The translations under genes were made by a program, and so were the position numbers. A stretch of 13,205 nucleotides of DNA from positions 1 through 13,205 of the forward strand of contig JADKBM010000002.1 of assembly GCA_016715115.1 (NCBI GenBank), in the 5' to 3' direction. Shown here piece after piece: positions 1-7,128 of this stretch. Numbering within the stretch: position 1 is the stretch's first letter; each line of letters opens with the position of its first letter. The stretch is from Acidobacteriota bacterium (GTDB taxonomy: Bacteria; Acidobacteriota; Blastocatellia; Pyrinomonadales; Pyrinomonadaceae). The notes under the pieces are model-generated. The model had not been told where the DNA came from and searched no databases. It worked only from the letters and a program-made list of their open reading frames with translations.

Positions 1-1620
1 TCGATGACCGATCTCCGGAATTGAACGAGCGGAACCTCCCGGTTCTCGATCCCGTAAACCGTCATCCCGTTCGTCATTTTCTGTTGCCAGACGGTCGCGC
101 ACGACGACTGCGACGGCGGCTGGACCATACGAGGGTTGACCGTGCGGTCAGCTCGACGGCGTCCGTTCGTAAGTCGCGTTCACGTTCGGATCGACGTCGT
201 CTTCCGCGCCTATTTCAAATCTTCTCTTCAACGACCTCCGCCTTTCGCGAGCCCTTCGAGGGCAAGTTCCGGATCGCCCTTCGGCACGAAACTCGTCGCG
301 ACATAGTTCTTGTTCTTGATGTATTTTTCGTAAACGCGGGTCACGTCCGCCGGGGTCACTGCGAGGATATTCTGGATGTCTTTCGCGATGAAGCCGGATC
401 GTCGGCGAAAATGTTGTACTGGGCGAGTTGGAAACCTTTCGGAGACGCCCGATGCGAATCTGGGGCACTGTGTCTCCTGGCCGGCCTTGATGCGGTTCCA
501 GGTCGCGCCCGCTGATTCCCTCTTTCGAACTTCGCGAACGCTTCGCCGATCGCCGCGGCGGCTCCGTCGAGGTCCTTGCCGGGAACGCGCGGAGCGAGAG
601 TTCGAATTGACCCGCAAGTTCAGAATCCTGGTTCGAGATATCGACGTTCGAGTCAGTTTCTTGTCCTCGACCAACACCTGATAAAATGGCGCTTTTTTTG
701 CCGTTCGAGAGATAGTCGGCGAGAATTGCCAGCGTAGGCGTCGGGGCTGTATTGCTCGGCCGTCGGCCAGACCATCGTTAGCTCGGGGAGTTGCGCGAAG
801 TTGTCCTCGTGATAGGAGCTTGACCGTTTCCTTGACGACTCGCGAACGTTCTCTCCATCGGAGCGACTTCGGGTCGCGCTCGATCTCGCCGAAATACCCT
901 TCGACCCATTTCTTCGCCTGAACCGTGTCGAAATCGCCGGCGACCGTCAGCGTCACATTGTTCGGCACGTACCAGCGGCGGAAGAATTCCTTGACGTCCG
1001 CCAACGTTTCGTTTTGAAGATCATCGAGCGATCCGATTACCTGCCAGTTAAACGGATGGTCCTCCGGATAGAGCGCCTTGTCGATAACGTAAGACGTGTG
1101 TCCGTAGGGGCTGGTTGTCGACGCCCTGACGTTTCTCGTTCTTGACGACCTGCTTTTCCTTCGCCAGCACGGATCGGTAACGGTATTGATGAACCAGCCG
1201 AGTTTTATCGGCTTCCGCCCTGATCATCTTTTCGAGCGAATCTTTCGGGACGGTCTGGAAATAGTTCGTCCGATCGCGCGACGTCGAACCGTTCGCGCCC
1301 GAACCGCCGATCCGCGCGCTCATCTTGTCAGTCCTCCCTTGCCGAGGTTTTCGGATTCGGAGAACAGCAGATGTTCGAACAGATGCGCGAAACCGGTCCG
1401 TCCGGCCTTCTCTCGCGCCGATCCGACGTGCGCCGTCAGCGCGACCGCAACTAGGATCGGAACGGTCGATGTGAAAACACGACCTCCGAGCCCGTTCGGC
1501 AGCGTGAATTTCTCGAAATCGACTTTGAACGTAGGTTTCGATACCGTTTTTTGAGCCGGAACGACGGAGGACCGAAAGTAGTAGACAAAAGACCAGCACC
1601 AGACGATAAAGGATTTTCAG
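1..1620 (-). pseudogene. M16 family zinc metallopeptidase (two-domain, insulinase/pitrilysin type), frameshifted and cut by the window edge
   Basis: Reading the minus strand across several frames reconstructs a fused M16 peptidase. A hydrophobic N-terminus (LKILYRLVLVFCLLLSVL, a likely signal peptide) is followed by the inverted zinc motif HLFEH at 1371-1385, within the family context HVGSAREKAGRTGFAHLFEH. Then come IGGSGANGSTSRDRTNYFQT, YPEDHPFNWQVIGSLDD, VPNNVTLTVAGDFD and the domain-linking segment EIGAEDDVDPNVNATYERTP. A second M16 domain begins near 100-30 with NGMTVYGIENREVPLVQF and runs off the window. M16 proteins of this kind cleave peptides in the periplasm or outer envelope. At least six frame changes break it, for example near 1325, 1425-1490, 1110 and 200-450. 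No ATG is seen: CTG at 1620 or GTG at 1599 are the only candidate starts. Family assignment is firm; whether the breaks are decay or sequence error is open. Confidence 0.8.
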
Positions 1621-1779
1621 CGGTTAGTTTACGGTTAGACGGCGCGACTTTGTTTCGCGCCTTCCCAATCTGGGTATAGACCGAAGTATTACGTGCGCCG
1701 CGCCGCGCCGGGTTTCAGTTTTCCGATCCGCGCGTCCACGGCCGGCATTCCAATTCCTGCAAATCGGATGAGCCCTGAT

Positions 1780-1814
1780 GTGACAATCCGTGGCGTTTCG
1801 CCCCGGCCTGTCAC
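1780..1814. promoter_or_regulatory. Long imperfect stem-loop in the divergent intergenic region
   Basis: The element is symmetric around a TTT loop. The outer arms are GTGACA and TGTCAC, the middle arms CCG and CGG, and the inner arms GGCG and CGCC, separated by small matched-length internal loops. Thirteen of sixteen positions pair. It lies about 115 bp upstream of the plus-strand ATG at 1931 and about 160 bp from the M16 start. It could be an operator, an mRNA leader structure or a terminator remnant; nothing in the sequence decides between these. Confidence 0.4.
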
Positions 1815-1918
1815 GGAGAGCAACGTTACCGCTTATTTTCAATGCAACCGAAAAGTAATGCAACTTGAGTTCGTCGGGAGATTTCCGTAGTATGAGTCCA
1901 GCGAAAAACCATACCTTT

Positions 1919-1922
1919 GGAG
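1919..1922 (+). promoter_or_regulatory. Shine-Dalgarno site setting the start of the lytic-transglycosylase-like gene
   Basis: GGAG lies 8 nt before the ATG at 1931. It supports that start over the in-frame upstream candidates at 1865 (TTG) and 1892 (ATG), which lack such a site and would put a polar stretch before the signal peptide. Confidence 0.6.
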
Positions 1923-1930
1923 TGACTAAA

Positions 1931-2847
1931 ATGAAAGAATCTTCTCTCTGCCGTTTTTCTTTGCTAACGATGCTCACGCACTTTGCCTGCGCGCAAAAAA
2001 CGGAGGTCAAGCCGACGGTCGAGACGAAAACTTATTCGCAAATGGACGATGACGAGAAATCTCGGTTCATCGCCGCCAAATCAGACGAGATTCTGGCTCT
2101 TTTCGGACGCACCGAGGGGGACGGGATCAATGCCGAAGGGTTGCGGCTGATCCGCACGCAAATTGACAGTTATTCAAAACGCTTTTCCTTACCAAAACTT
2201 GACCGATGCGATTCGAAAAGCTGGTTGAAAACGATTTGACCTCGATATTGATGCGCGGCGTTAAGACGCCGCCGCCATAAACGAAGAGTTTTCCGCCCAG
2301 AACCTGCCGCCTCAAGATCGGACTTTACACGGCAATGATCGAAACCAATTTTGCCCTTGTTTGCAGGCTCCGACCGGCCTTTGGGAATGTTTCAGTTTCT
2401 TGCTTCGTCCGCCAAAGATCTTGGATTAAAAACCAAAGCAAAAGCCTCGCCGACAAATCCGGACGAAAGATGCCAGCCAAAACTGGCGGCACGCGCGGCG
2501 GCGAAATTCTACAGAATGATGATTGACCGTGATTTCAAAAAGCGATGCGATCGGTTTGCCGCTGGCGGTCAGCACCTAATAGAGGTCAAGGCAATACAAA
2601 AAGACATATTTCCGAAGTTGCCCGCAATCTCAAAGCTCCGCAAATCAGCTTCTGGACTCTGATCGAAACAACAGAACTGCTCCGTGAGACGTTTGGAAAA
2701 GAGGAGTCCATGGAACCGCCGCTCTATTTCCAACAGTTTGAACAGGAAAACATCAAATACGTGCCGAAATTTTTTGCGGCGGCGATCATTGGCGAAAATC
2801 CGAAAGCCTTCGGAATCGATGCGAGTCCTTTGAGCCAGACCAAGTAG
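1931..2847 (+). pseudogene. Secreted lytic-transglycosylase-like (SLT/lysozyme-fold) protein, frameshifted
   Basis: Reading across frames gives about 300 codons. The N-terminus MKESSLCRFSLLTMLTHFACA looks like a short signal peptide with an A-C-A cleavage site. Next is a polar helical region (QMDDDEKSRFIAAKSDEIL, then VENDLTSILMRGVKT), followed by an SLT-like domain: GLYTAMIETNF (candidate catalytic Glu codon 2341-2343), CPCLQAPTGLW, then MFQFLASSAKDLGL, DERCQPKLAARAAAKFY, and YNRGQGN near 2577-2592, which matches the AYNxG motif. The end, YVPKFFAAAIIGENPKAFGI, is typical of MltD-like and acidobacterial SLT proteins. Such enzymes cleave the MurNAc-GlcNAc bond of peptidoglycan in the periplasm. 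Frame changes occur near 2190-2225, 2275, 2320-2350, 2380 and 2577. At 2577 a single missing base creates back-to-back stops (TAATAG). The stop TAG at 2845-2847 fits the expected family end. Family call fairly sure; activity of the present allele doubtful. Confidence 0.65.
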
Positions 2848-2867
2848 AGATTCGCTCGATAAGATCG

Positions 2868-2905
2868 CACCTGACGCGAGTTTTAGGCGAAATTCCCATC
2901 AGGTG
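2868..2905. other. 7-bp inverted repeat at the edge of the M16 fragment
   Basis: CACCTGA (2868-2874) and TCAGGTG (2899-2905) are perfect inverted arms with a 24-nt loop. The right arm sits at the point where similarity between the two M16 copies ends. It could be a weak terminator after the plus-strand gene, whose stop is at 2847, or a trace of the rearrangement. There is no U-tract. Confidence 0.3.
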
Positions 2906-3140
2906 TCGAGTCCGCCTTTGCCGAGATTCTCCGATTCAAGGAAAAGCAGGTGTACGAACAGATGCGCGAAACCGGTCCGTCCCGCCTTCTCTCGCGCCGA
3001 CCCGACGTGCGCCGTCAGCGCGACCGCGACCACCGGATCGGAACGGTCAATATGAAAAACGACCTCAAGCCCGTTCGGGAGCGTGAATTTTTCAAAATCG
3101 ACCTTGAAGCGGGCACTTAAGGTTTCGCCGGCGTCTTCGT
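2899..3140 (-). pseudogene. Fragment of a second M16 peptidase gene; HxxEH motif reads HLFVH
   Basis: A minus-strand stretch of about 70 codons reads in one frame from LSARFKVDFEKFTLPNGLE through VVFHIDRSDPVVAVALTAHV and GSAREKAGRTGFAHLFVHLL to ESENLGKGGLDT, ending at TGA 2899-2901. It matches the N-terminal zinc-binding part of the M16 gene at 1321-1540 but differs at many third codon positions, so it is a diverged paralogue and not a copy of the same locus. The glutamate of HxxEH, which activates the catalytic water in M16 enzymes, is encoded as Val (codon 2955-2953, GTA). No start codon is evident; the upstream limit near 3140 is approximate. The rest of the M16 fold is missing, so the fragment cannot be an active enzyme. 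Confidence 0.75.
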
Positions 3141-3162
3141 TGGGGCGAACTCTTTCTCTATC

Positions 3163-3245
3163 TCGCGCCCCCCGCGCGGCGGGGCCCGGTAAGCTCGACG
3201 GTGCGCCCGGGGGCCGCGGCGCGCCCCCCGCCGGCCGGGCGGATC
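3163..3245. other. Extremely GC-rich patch between the M16 fragment and GH47
   Basis: About 80 bp are made almost only of G and C, with several C6 or G5 runs and overlapping self-complementary pieces such as GGGGGC/GCCCCC. Composition changes abruptly on both sides, where the DNA is ordinary. No coding frame here resembles a known family. It may be an insertion, a junction scar or an assembly artefact. Confidence 0.5.
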
Positions 3246-3262
3246 GGCAAGATCAAAGCGGC

Positions 3263-3300
3263 AAAAATACAGTTCATCAACCGAAACCGAACGTATTTTT
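3263..3300 (-). terminator. Terminator-like hairpin after GH47
   Basis: AAAAATAC plus GTTC pairs with GAAC plus GTATTTTT, giving a 12-bp stem with a single bulged base and a 13-nt loop. It lies 30 bp beyond the GH47 stop (3330-3332), with a T run on the 3' side in either direction, so it could end the three-gene minus-strand transcript. The stem is AT-rich apart from its loop end, unlike a classical strong terminator. Confidence 0.45.
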
Positions 3301-3329
3301 CACAGGATTGTTTTGTCTAGTTCGGGCGA

Positions 3330-4731
3330 TCAATCATCTGGCGCGTTTCGGCGCCGGCCAAGTCTTTTGATTGGATGAGCTTCGGTGTTGAAAACACCTT
3401 CTTCAAGTCGATCGTTCTCGCGGCGGCGCAAAGACCAAGTAAAAATACTTCAGAGTTTCGGCAAGCACGAAGCTGTGCATATAGTCGTTTTTTCCTTGGT
3501 GACGACGCTTTTCAGTCCGGCAAACGCGACTTCCGTCCGGCAATAGCGAACGAAATCCTCGAACATCCGTCTGCCCATTGCGCGGTACTTGGATCGTTCG
3601 TAAACTGGAAAAGGTAGTACGCCGATTCAACGATCTCAGGCCGCAATGGATAACCGGCGTCGATCACTGCGGCGTTCACGTAATCGTACGTCTTCCGGCT
3701 CGATGCCGTGCCGGACCACATCGCGAACGCCGAATCCTGAAGCCGTCGCGCGCGCGGCAGATCGCCCGACAAGGCCAGGACCGCCGGAAAGAAGGCGTCG
3801 AGCGCGCCGAATGTGCGCGCGCCGCGTTTCCCGGTGTTCATATCCGCGTGACCGTACCAAAGTTCGCCGTTAACCTCGTCGGCGAGATATTTGTTGACCG
3901 GCCCGATCGATTCCTCCCACATTTTCCGGCAATCGTCGTCGTCGAAAAGAATCGCGCATTTCAGCAGATACTCGTAATACGAATCGATCGCGCCGCCGAC
4001 GTGGCTGTCGGTGTTGGTCCATTCGCCGGTCTCAACGTTGATGTTTGTCCCGACAAGGCCGATCTTCGACCGGCGCCGGAACGTTTCGACCAGCGCGCGC
4101 TTCGCCTTGTCGAAAAAGACGCTTTTGCCCGTCAGTTTTGAAAGCGCCCCGAATTCGATCAAAAGCGTTCCGGTTTCAGCCGGATTCGAAACCGCGCCGC
4201 GCGTTTTGCCTGTTTTCAGATTGACGTACCGGTACGGCATACCGGTCGGCGACTCGAAGACCGGTAGCAGGCGTTTTCCGAGATCGTCGGCAAGCGCGAG
4301 AAGTTTCCGGTCGCCCGTGATCTGATAACCCGAAAGCAACCCGCCGAGCACGCGGATCGTGATCTCGAAGTTCTGGACCTCGATATCCTTGTCGAACGAA
4401 AGATTTTTCGTAATATATCGCCGCGTAGCGTCCGCCTCGCGCTTGAATCCCAGCAGATAGAGCGAATCGAGCGAATCGACCGGAGTCATCAGGACCGTCT
4501 CGGGCGCGTGCCAGTCGCGAAAGGACTTGCTCAAAGGCTTAAGATCGTCGTGGCCCCACGCATACTTCTTGTAGCCGTTCCAGGCGTGCAGGAACTCCGT
4601 CTTGACCTGCGCCGCAAGCCGGCTCTTGTCGATCTCCCCGTTTTTCTGCGCCAACGCAACGACGGCGAATAAAAGCACAACCGCCACGGCCGCGAAGTTC
4701 CTTGAAAATGCCCCATTCTTGAAGATTGCAT
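3330..4731 (-). CDS. Glycoside hydrolase family 47 alpha-1,2-mannosidase, secreted (frameshifted at both ends)
   Basis: From GTG 4687 one frame of about 360 codons covers most of a GH47 domain after a signal peptide (VVLLFAVVALAQ). Family landmarks, numbered from that GTG, are TPVDSLDSLYLLGFK (68-82), FEITIRVLGGLLSGY (107-121), NPAETGTLLIEFGALSKLTG (168-187), AIDSYYEYLLK (233-243) and LRPEIVESAYYLF (348-360). E108, D235 and E354 match the catalytic acid, the conserved Asp and the candidate base of the family. Past 3610 the frame changes twice: RRMFEDFVRYCRTEVAF, then YMHSFVLAETLKYFYLVF, with one change at the T run 3488-3493. After a further change near 3396-3425 comes VFNTEAHP, whose Thr binds the essential Ca2+ in this family, then TGA at 3330-3332. 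The true start may be ATG 4731 (14 nt after the GH92 stop) with a frameshift near 4700. GH47 enzymes remove terminal alpha-1,2-mannose with inversion; the family is chiefly eukaryotic, with few bacterial members. Confidence 0.85.
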
Positions 4732-4744
4732 ATCTCTCAGGGTT

Positions 4745-7046
4745 TCAGCGATTTCGAATCCTGGGCGTTTCGCTCATAAAAAAACCGGAGCTTTCGCCAC
4801 CGACCAGTTCCGCGTGACGTATGAAGGTTCGGTCAAGCACCCTGCCGTTGAGTTCGACGCGGTCTACGTAAACGTTCCTTTCGTTTTGATTCACGGCCTC
4901 GACGGCGAGACTGCGACCGTTTTCGAATTTCAGAAGCGCCGTCCTGATCGCCGGGCTGCCGAGCTGGTATTCGTCCGATCCCGGCGCGACCGGATAAAAC
5001 CGATCGCCGTGAAAGATACCACGCCGACATCTGTCCGCAATCGTCATTTCCGCCGAGCCCGTCGGGCGCGGCCCGGTATTGATGCTTCAGGATCGCCCGG
5101 ACGCGTTCCTGCGTCTTCCAGGGCGCATCGGTTCAATTGTAAAGATACGCGGCGTGATGTGACGGTTCGTTCCCGTGAACATAGCCGCCGATGATCCCTT
5201 CGCGGGTGATGTCCTCGGTCTCGGCAAAAAACTCGTCAGGCAGATGCATCGAGAAAAGCTCGTCGAGGTACGCCACGAATTTCTGCTTCCCACCCATTAG
5301 CGCGATCAGTCCGGCTGGGTCGTGTGGAACATAAAGACTGTAATTCCAAGAGTTGCCCTCGATAAAACCCTGGCCTTCGGTTTTGAGCGGATCGAATTTC
5401 GGGGCGAATTCGCCGGCGCTCGATTTCGGACGCATAAAGCCCGTCGACTGATCGAAGACGTTTCGCCAGTTTTCCGAACGCTTCGAAAACTCGCGAAAAA
5501 CGTCTTCGCGTCGAAGCTTCCTCGCCGCCTGAGCGATCGCCCAATCATCGTAGGCGTATTCGAGTGTTTTCGAAACCGATGACGAGTTCTTATCGTCCGG
5601 TACATAGCCGAGATCGATATAATGTCCGAGCCCGTCGTAATATCTCGTCCGTGCCGTTTGGGCCATCGCGTCGAGCGCGCGGTTCGCGTCGATGCCTTGA
5701 AGGTTGCCCTTGACGATCGCGTCGGCGATAACCGAAACCGAATGGTACCCGATCATGCACCAATTCTCGTTCGCGTAGTGGGACCAAACCGGCAGCATTT
5801 TGTGCGCGCTCTGGTCGTAATGCGCGAGCATCGAACCGATCATGTCACGGTTGCGGCGCGGCTGGACGAGATTCAGAAACGGATGGAGCGCACGGTATGT
5901 GTCCCACAGCGAAAACGTGGTGTAGTTCGTAAATCCGGCCGCGCGGTGGACGTTTTGGTCGAGACCTTTGTATTGCCCGTCGACATCCTGATAAACCGTC
6001 GGCGATAGAAACGCGTGGTACATCGCCGTGTAGAAATTCACGAGGTCGTCTTTGTTTCCGGCGGTGACTGCGATCCTGCCGAGTTCCCGGTTCCACGCGT
6101 CGCGGCCGTCGCGCCGGACCTTTTCGAAGTCCCAGCCGGGCGTTTCCGCTTTTAGATTCCGCATCGCCCCGGCCGTCGAAACCGGCGAGACGGCAAACTT
6201 GACCATTATCCGTTCGCCCTTTGCCGTTGAGAAATCGAAATATGCACGGACCTGTTCTCCCGCCATTTCGGGGAAATTACGCGTTTGATCGAATTTGCGC
6301 CAAAAACCGCGGTATGGCGACGGCTTGAAGTCTTTGAACCCGTAATTCCTGAACGGCTTCGAAAACTCCATCGCGAAGTAGACGGTCCGCGTCCGCGCCC
6401 AACCGGTCGTCTCGCGAAAACCGACGACTGTGCGGTCGTTTTCGACGCGCACGTATGTCCGCACGTTCTTGCCATCGTAATCGTAGATGCCGTGCATCAG
6501 GTCGAGGATGATGTGCGCATCGTCCGATGCCGGAAAAGTGTATTGATGAAATCCGACGCGGGTGGTCGTCGTCATTTCGGCCGTGATCGAGTCGTCTTCG
6601 AGCAGAACTTTGTAATAATTCGGTTCCGCGGTCTCGTTTTCGTGCGAAAACGCCGAACGGAATCCGGACTTCGGATCGTTTTTGTCGCCGGGCTCGAGTT
6701 GAAGCGGTCCGACCGTGGGCATCATCAGAAAATCGCCGAGATCCGAATGCCCGGTTCCGGAAAAATGCGTATGTGAAAACCCGACGATCGTCGCATCGTC
6801 GTACTGGTAGCCGGCGCAATAACGGTATGTCTCCTTGTTGTATTTGCCGCCGATCAGATACGGTTGCTCGTCGGTGTCGGGAGACAGTTGAACCGCGCCG
6901 AACGGAACCGTCGCTCCGGGATACGTATGTCCCATTTTCCGCGTCCCGATGAGCGGATTCACGTAACGGACAAAGTTCGGCGAAGTCTGCGCAGAAGTGC
7001 CGACAGCGAGTGCTAGTACGAAACAGAAATAGGCAGCAAACTTCAT
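4745..7046 (-). CDS. Glycoside hydrolase family 92 exo-alpha-mannosidase, secreted, with an in-frame TGA near its end
   Basis: Classic GH92 architecture of about 765 codons. A signal peptide (MKFAAYFCFVLALAVGTSA) precedes FVRYVNPLIGTRKMGHTYPGA and FSHTHFSGTGHSDLGDFL near 6740-6783. EGNSWNYSLYVPHDPAG near 5310-5360 carries the Glu expected as general acid. GGNDDCGQMSAWY near 5018-5058 carries the Asp pair expected at the base and Ca2+ site. The body from 7046 to 5136 is one uninterrupted frame. At 5133-5135 a TGA replaces what should be Trp or Tyr (AYLYN, then TDAPWKTQ in the same frame). At about 5015-5019 two bases (TA) are missing before IFHGDRFYPVAPGSDEYQLGSP. The end is TGA at 4745. ATG 7046 is preferred for its signal peptide, though no Shine-Dalgarno precedes it; ATG 7091 in frame is the alternative. 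GH92 enzymes are Ca2+-dependent inverting alpha-mannosidases. The gene lies between the ElbD-like gene and GH47 with short gaps, suggesting one operon. Confidence 0.87.
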
Positions 7047-7128
7047 ATTTGCAGCGGCTTTAACAGGTGTTTCGTTTATTGCTTCATGCATGTTCAAAAT
7101 CTCATCTTGTTTTCGATGAAAAATCCAA

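Larger units (their letters stand above)
1621..1930. other. Divergent intergenic region between the M16 and lytic-transglycosylase genes
   Basis: These 310 bp separate two divergently oriented genes and so should hold both promoters, but I see no convincing -35/-10 pair. The visible structure is a direct repeat CGGTTAG (1621-1627 and 1633-1639), a GC-rich hairpin GGCGCGA/TCGCGCC at 1641-1661, and a longer stem-loop at 1780-1814. Short open frames here have no family features and I treat them as chance. Confidence 0.5.

Noticed and set aside
1693..1890. 65-codon plus-strand open frame in the divergent intergenic region
   Set aside because: There is no Shine-Dalgarno, no recognisable motif, and it covers the symmetric stem-loop; it is probably chance.
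1621..1930. Riboswitch in the divergent intergenic region
   Set aside because: The hairpins do not form the core of any riboswitch class I can recognise from sequence, and the neighbouring genes give no metabolite hint.
2899..3140. M16 fragment as a simple assembly duplicate of 1321-1540
   Set aside because: The copies differ at many third codon positions and at the HxxEH codon, and the fragment lacks the indels of the first copy, so they are distinct sequences.
5133..5135. UGA recoded as tryptophan
   Set aside because: The corrected ElbD-like, GH92 and GH47 genes all end at TGA where the families end, and other Trp positions use TGG. One internal TGA is better explained by mutation or sequence error.
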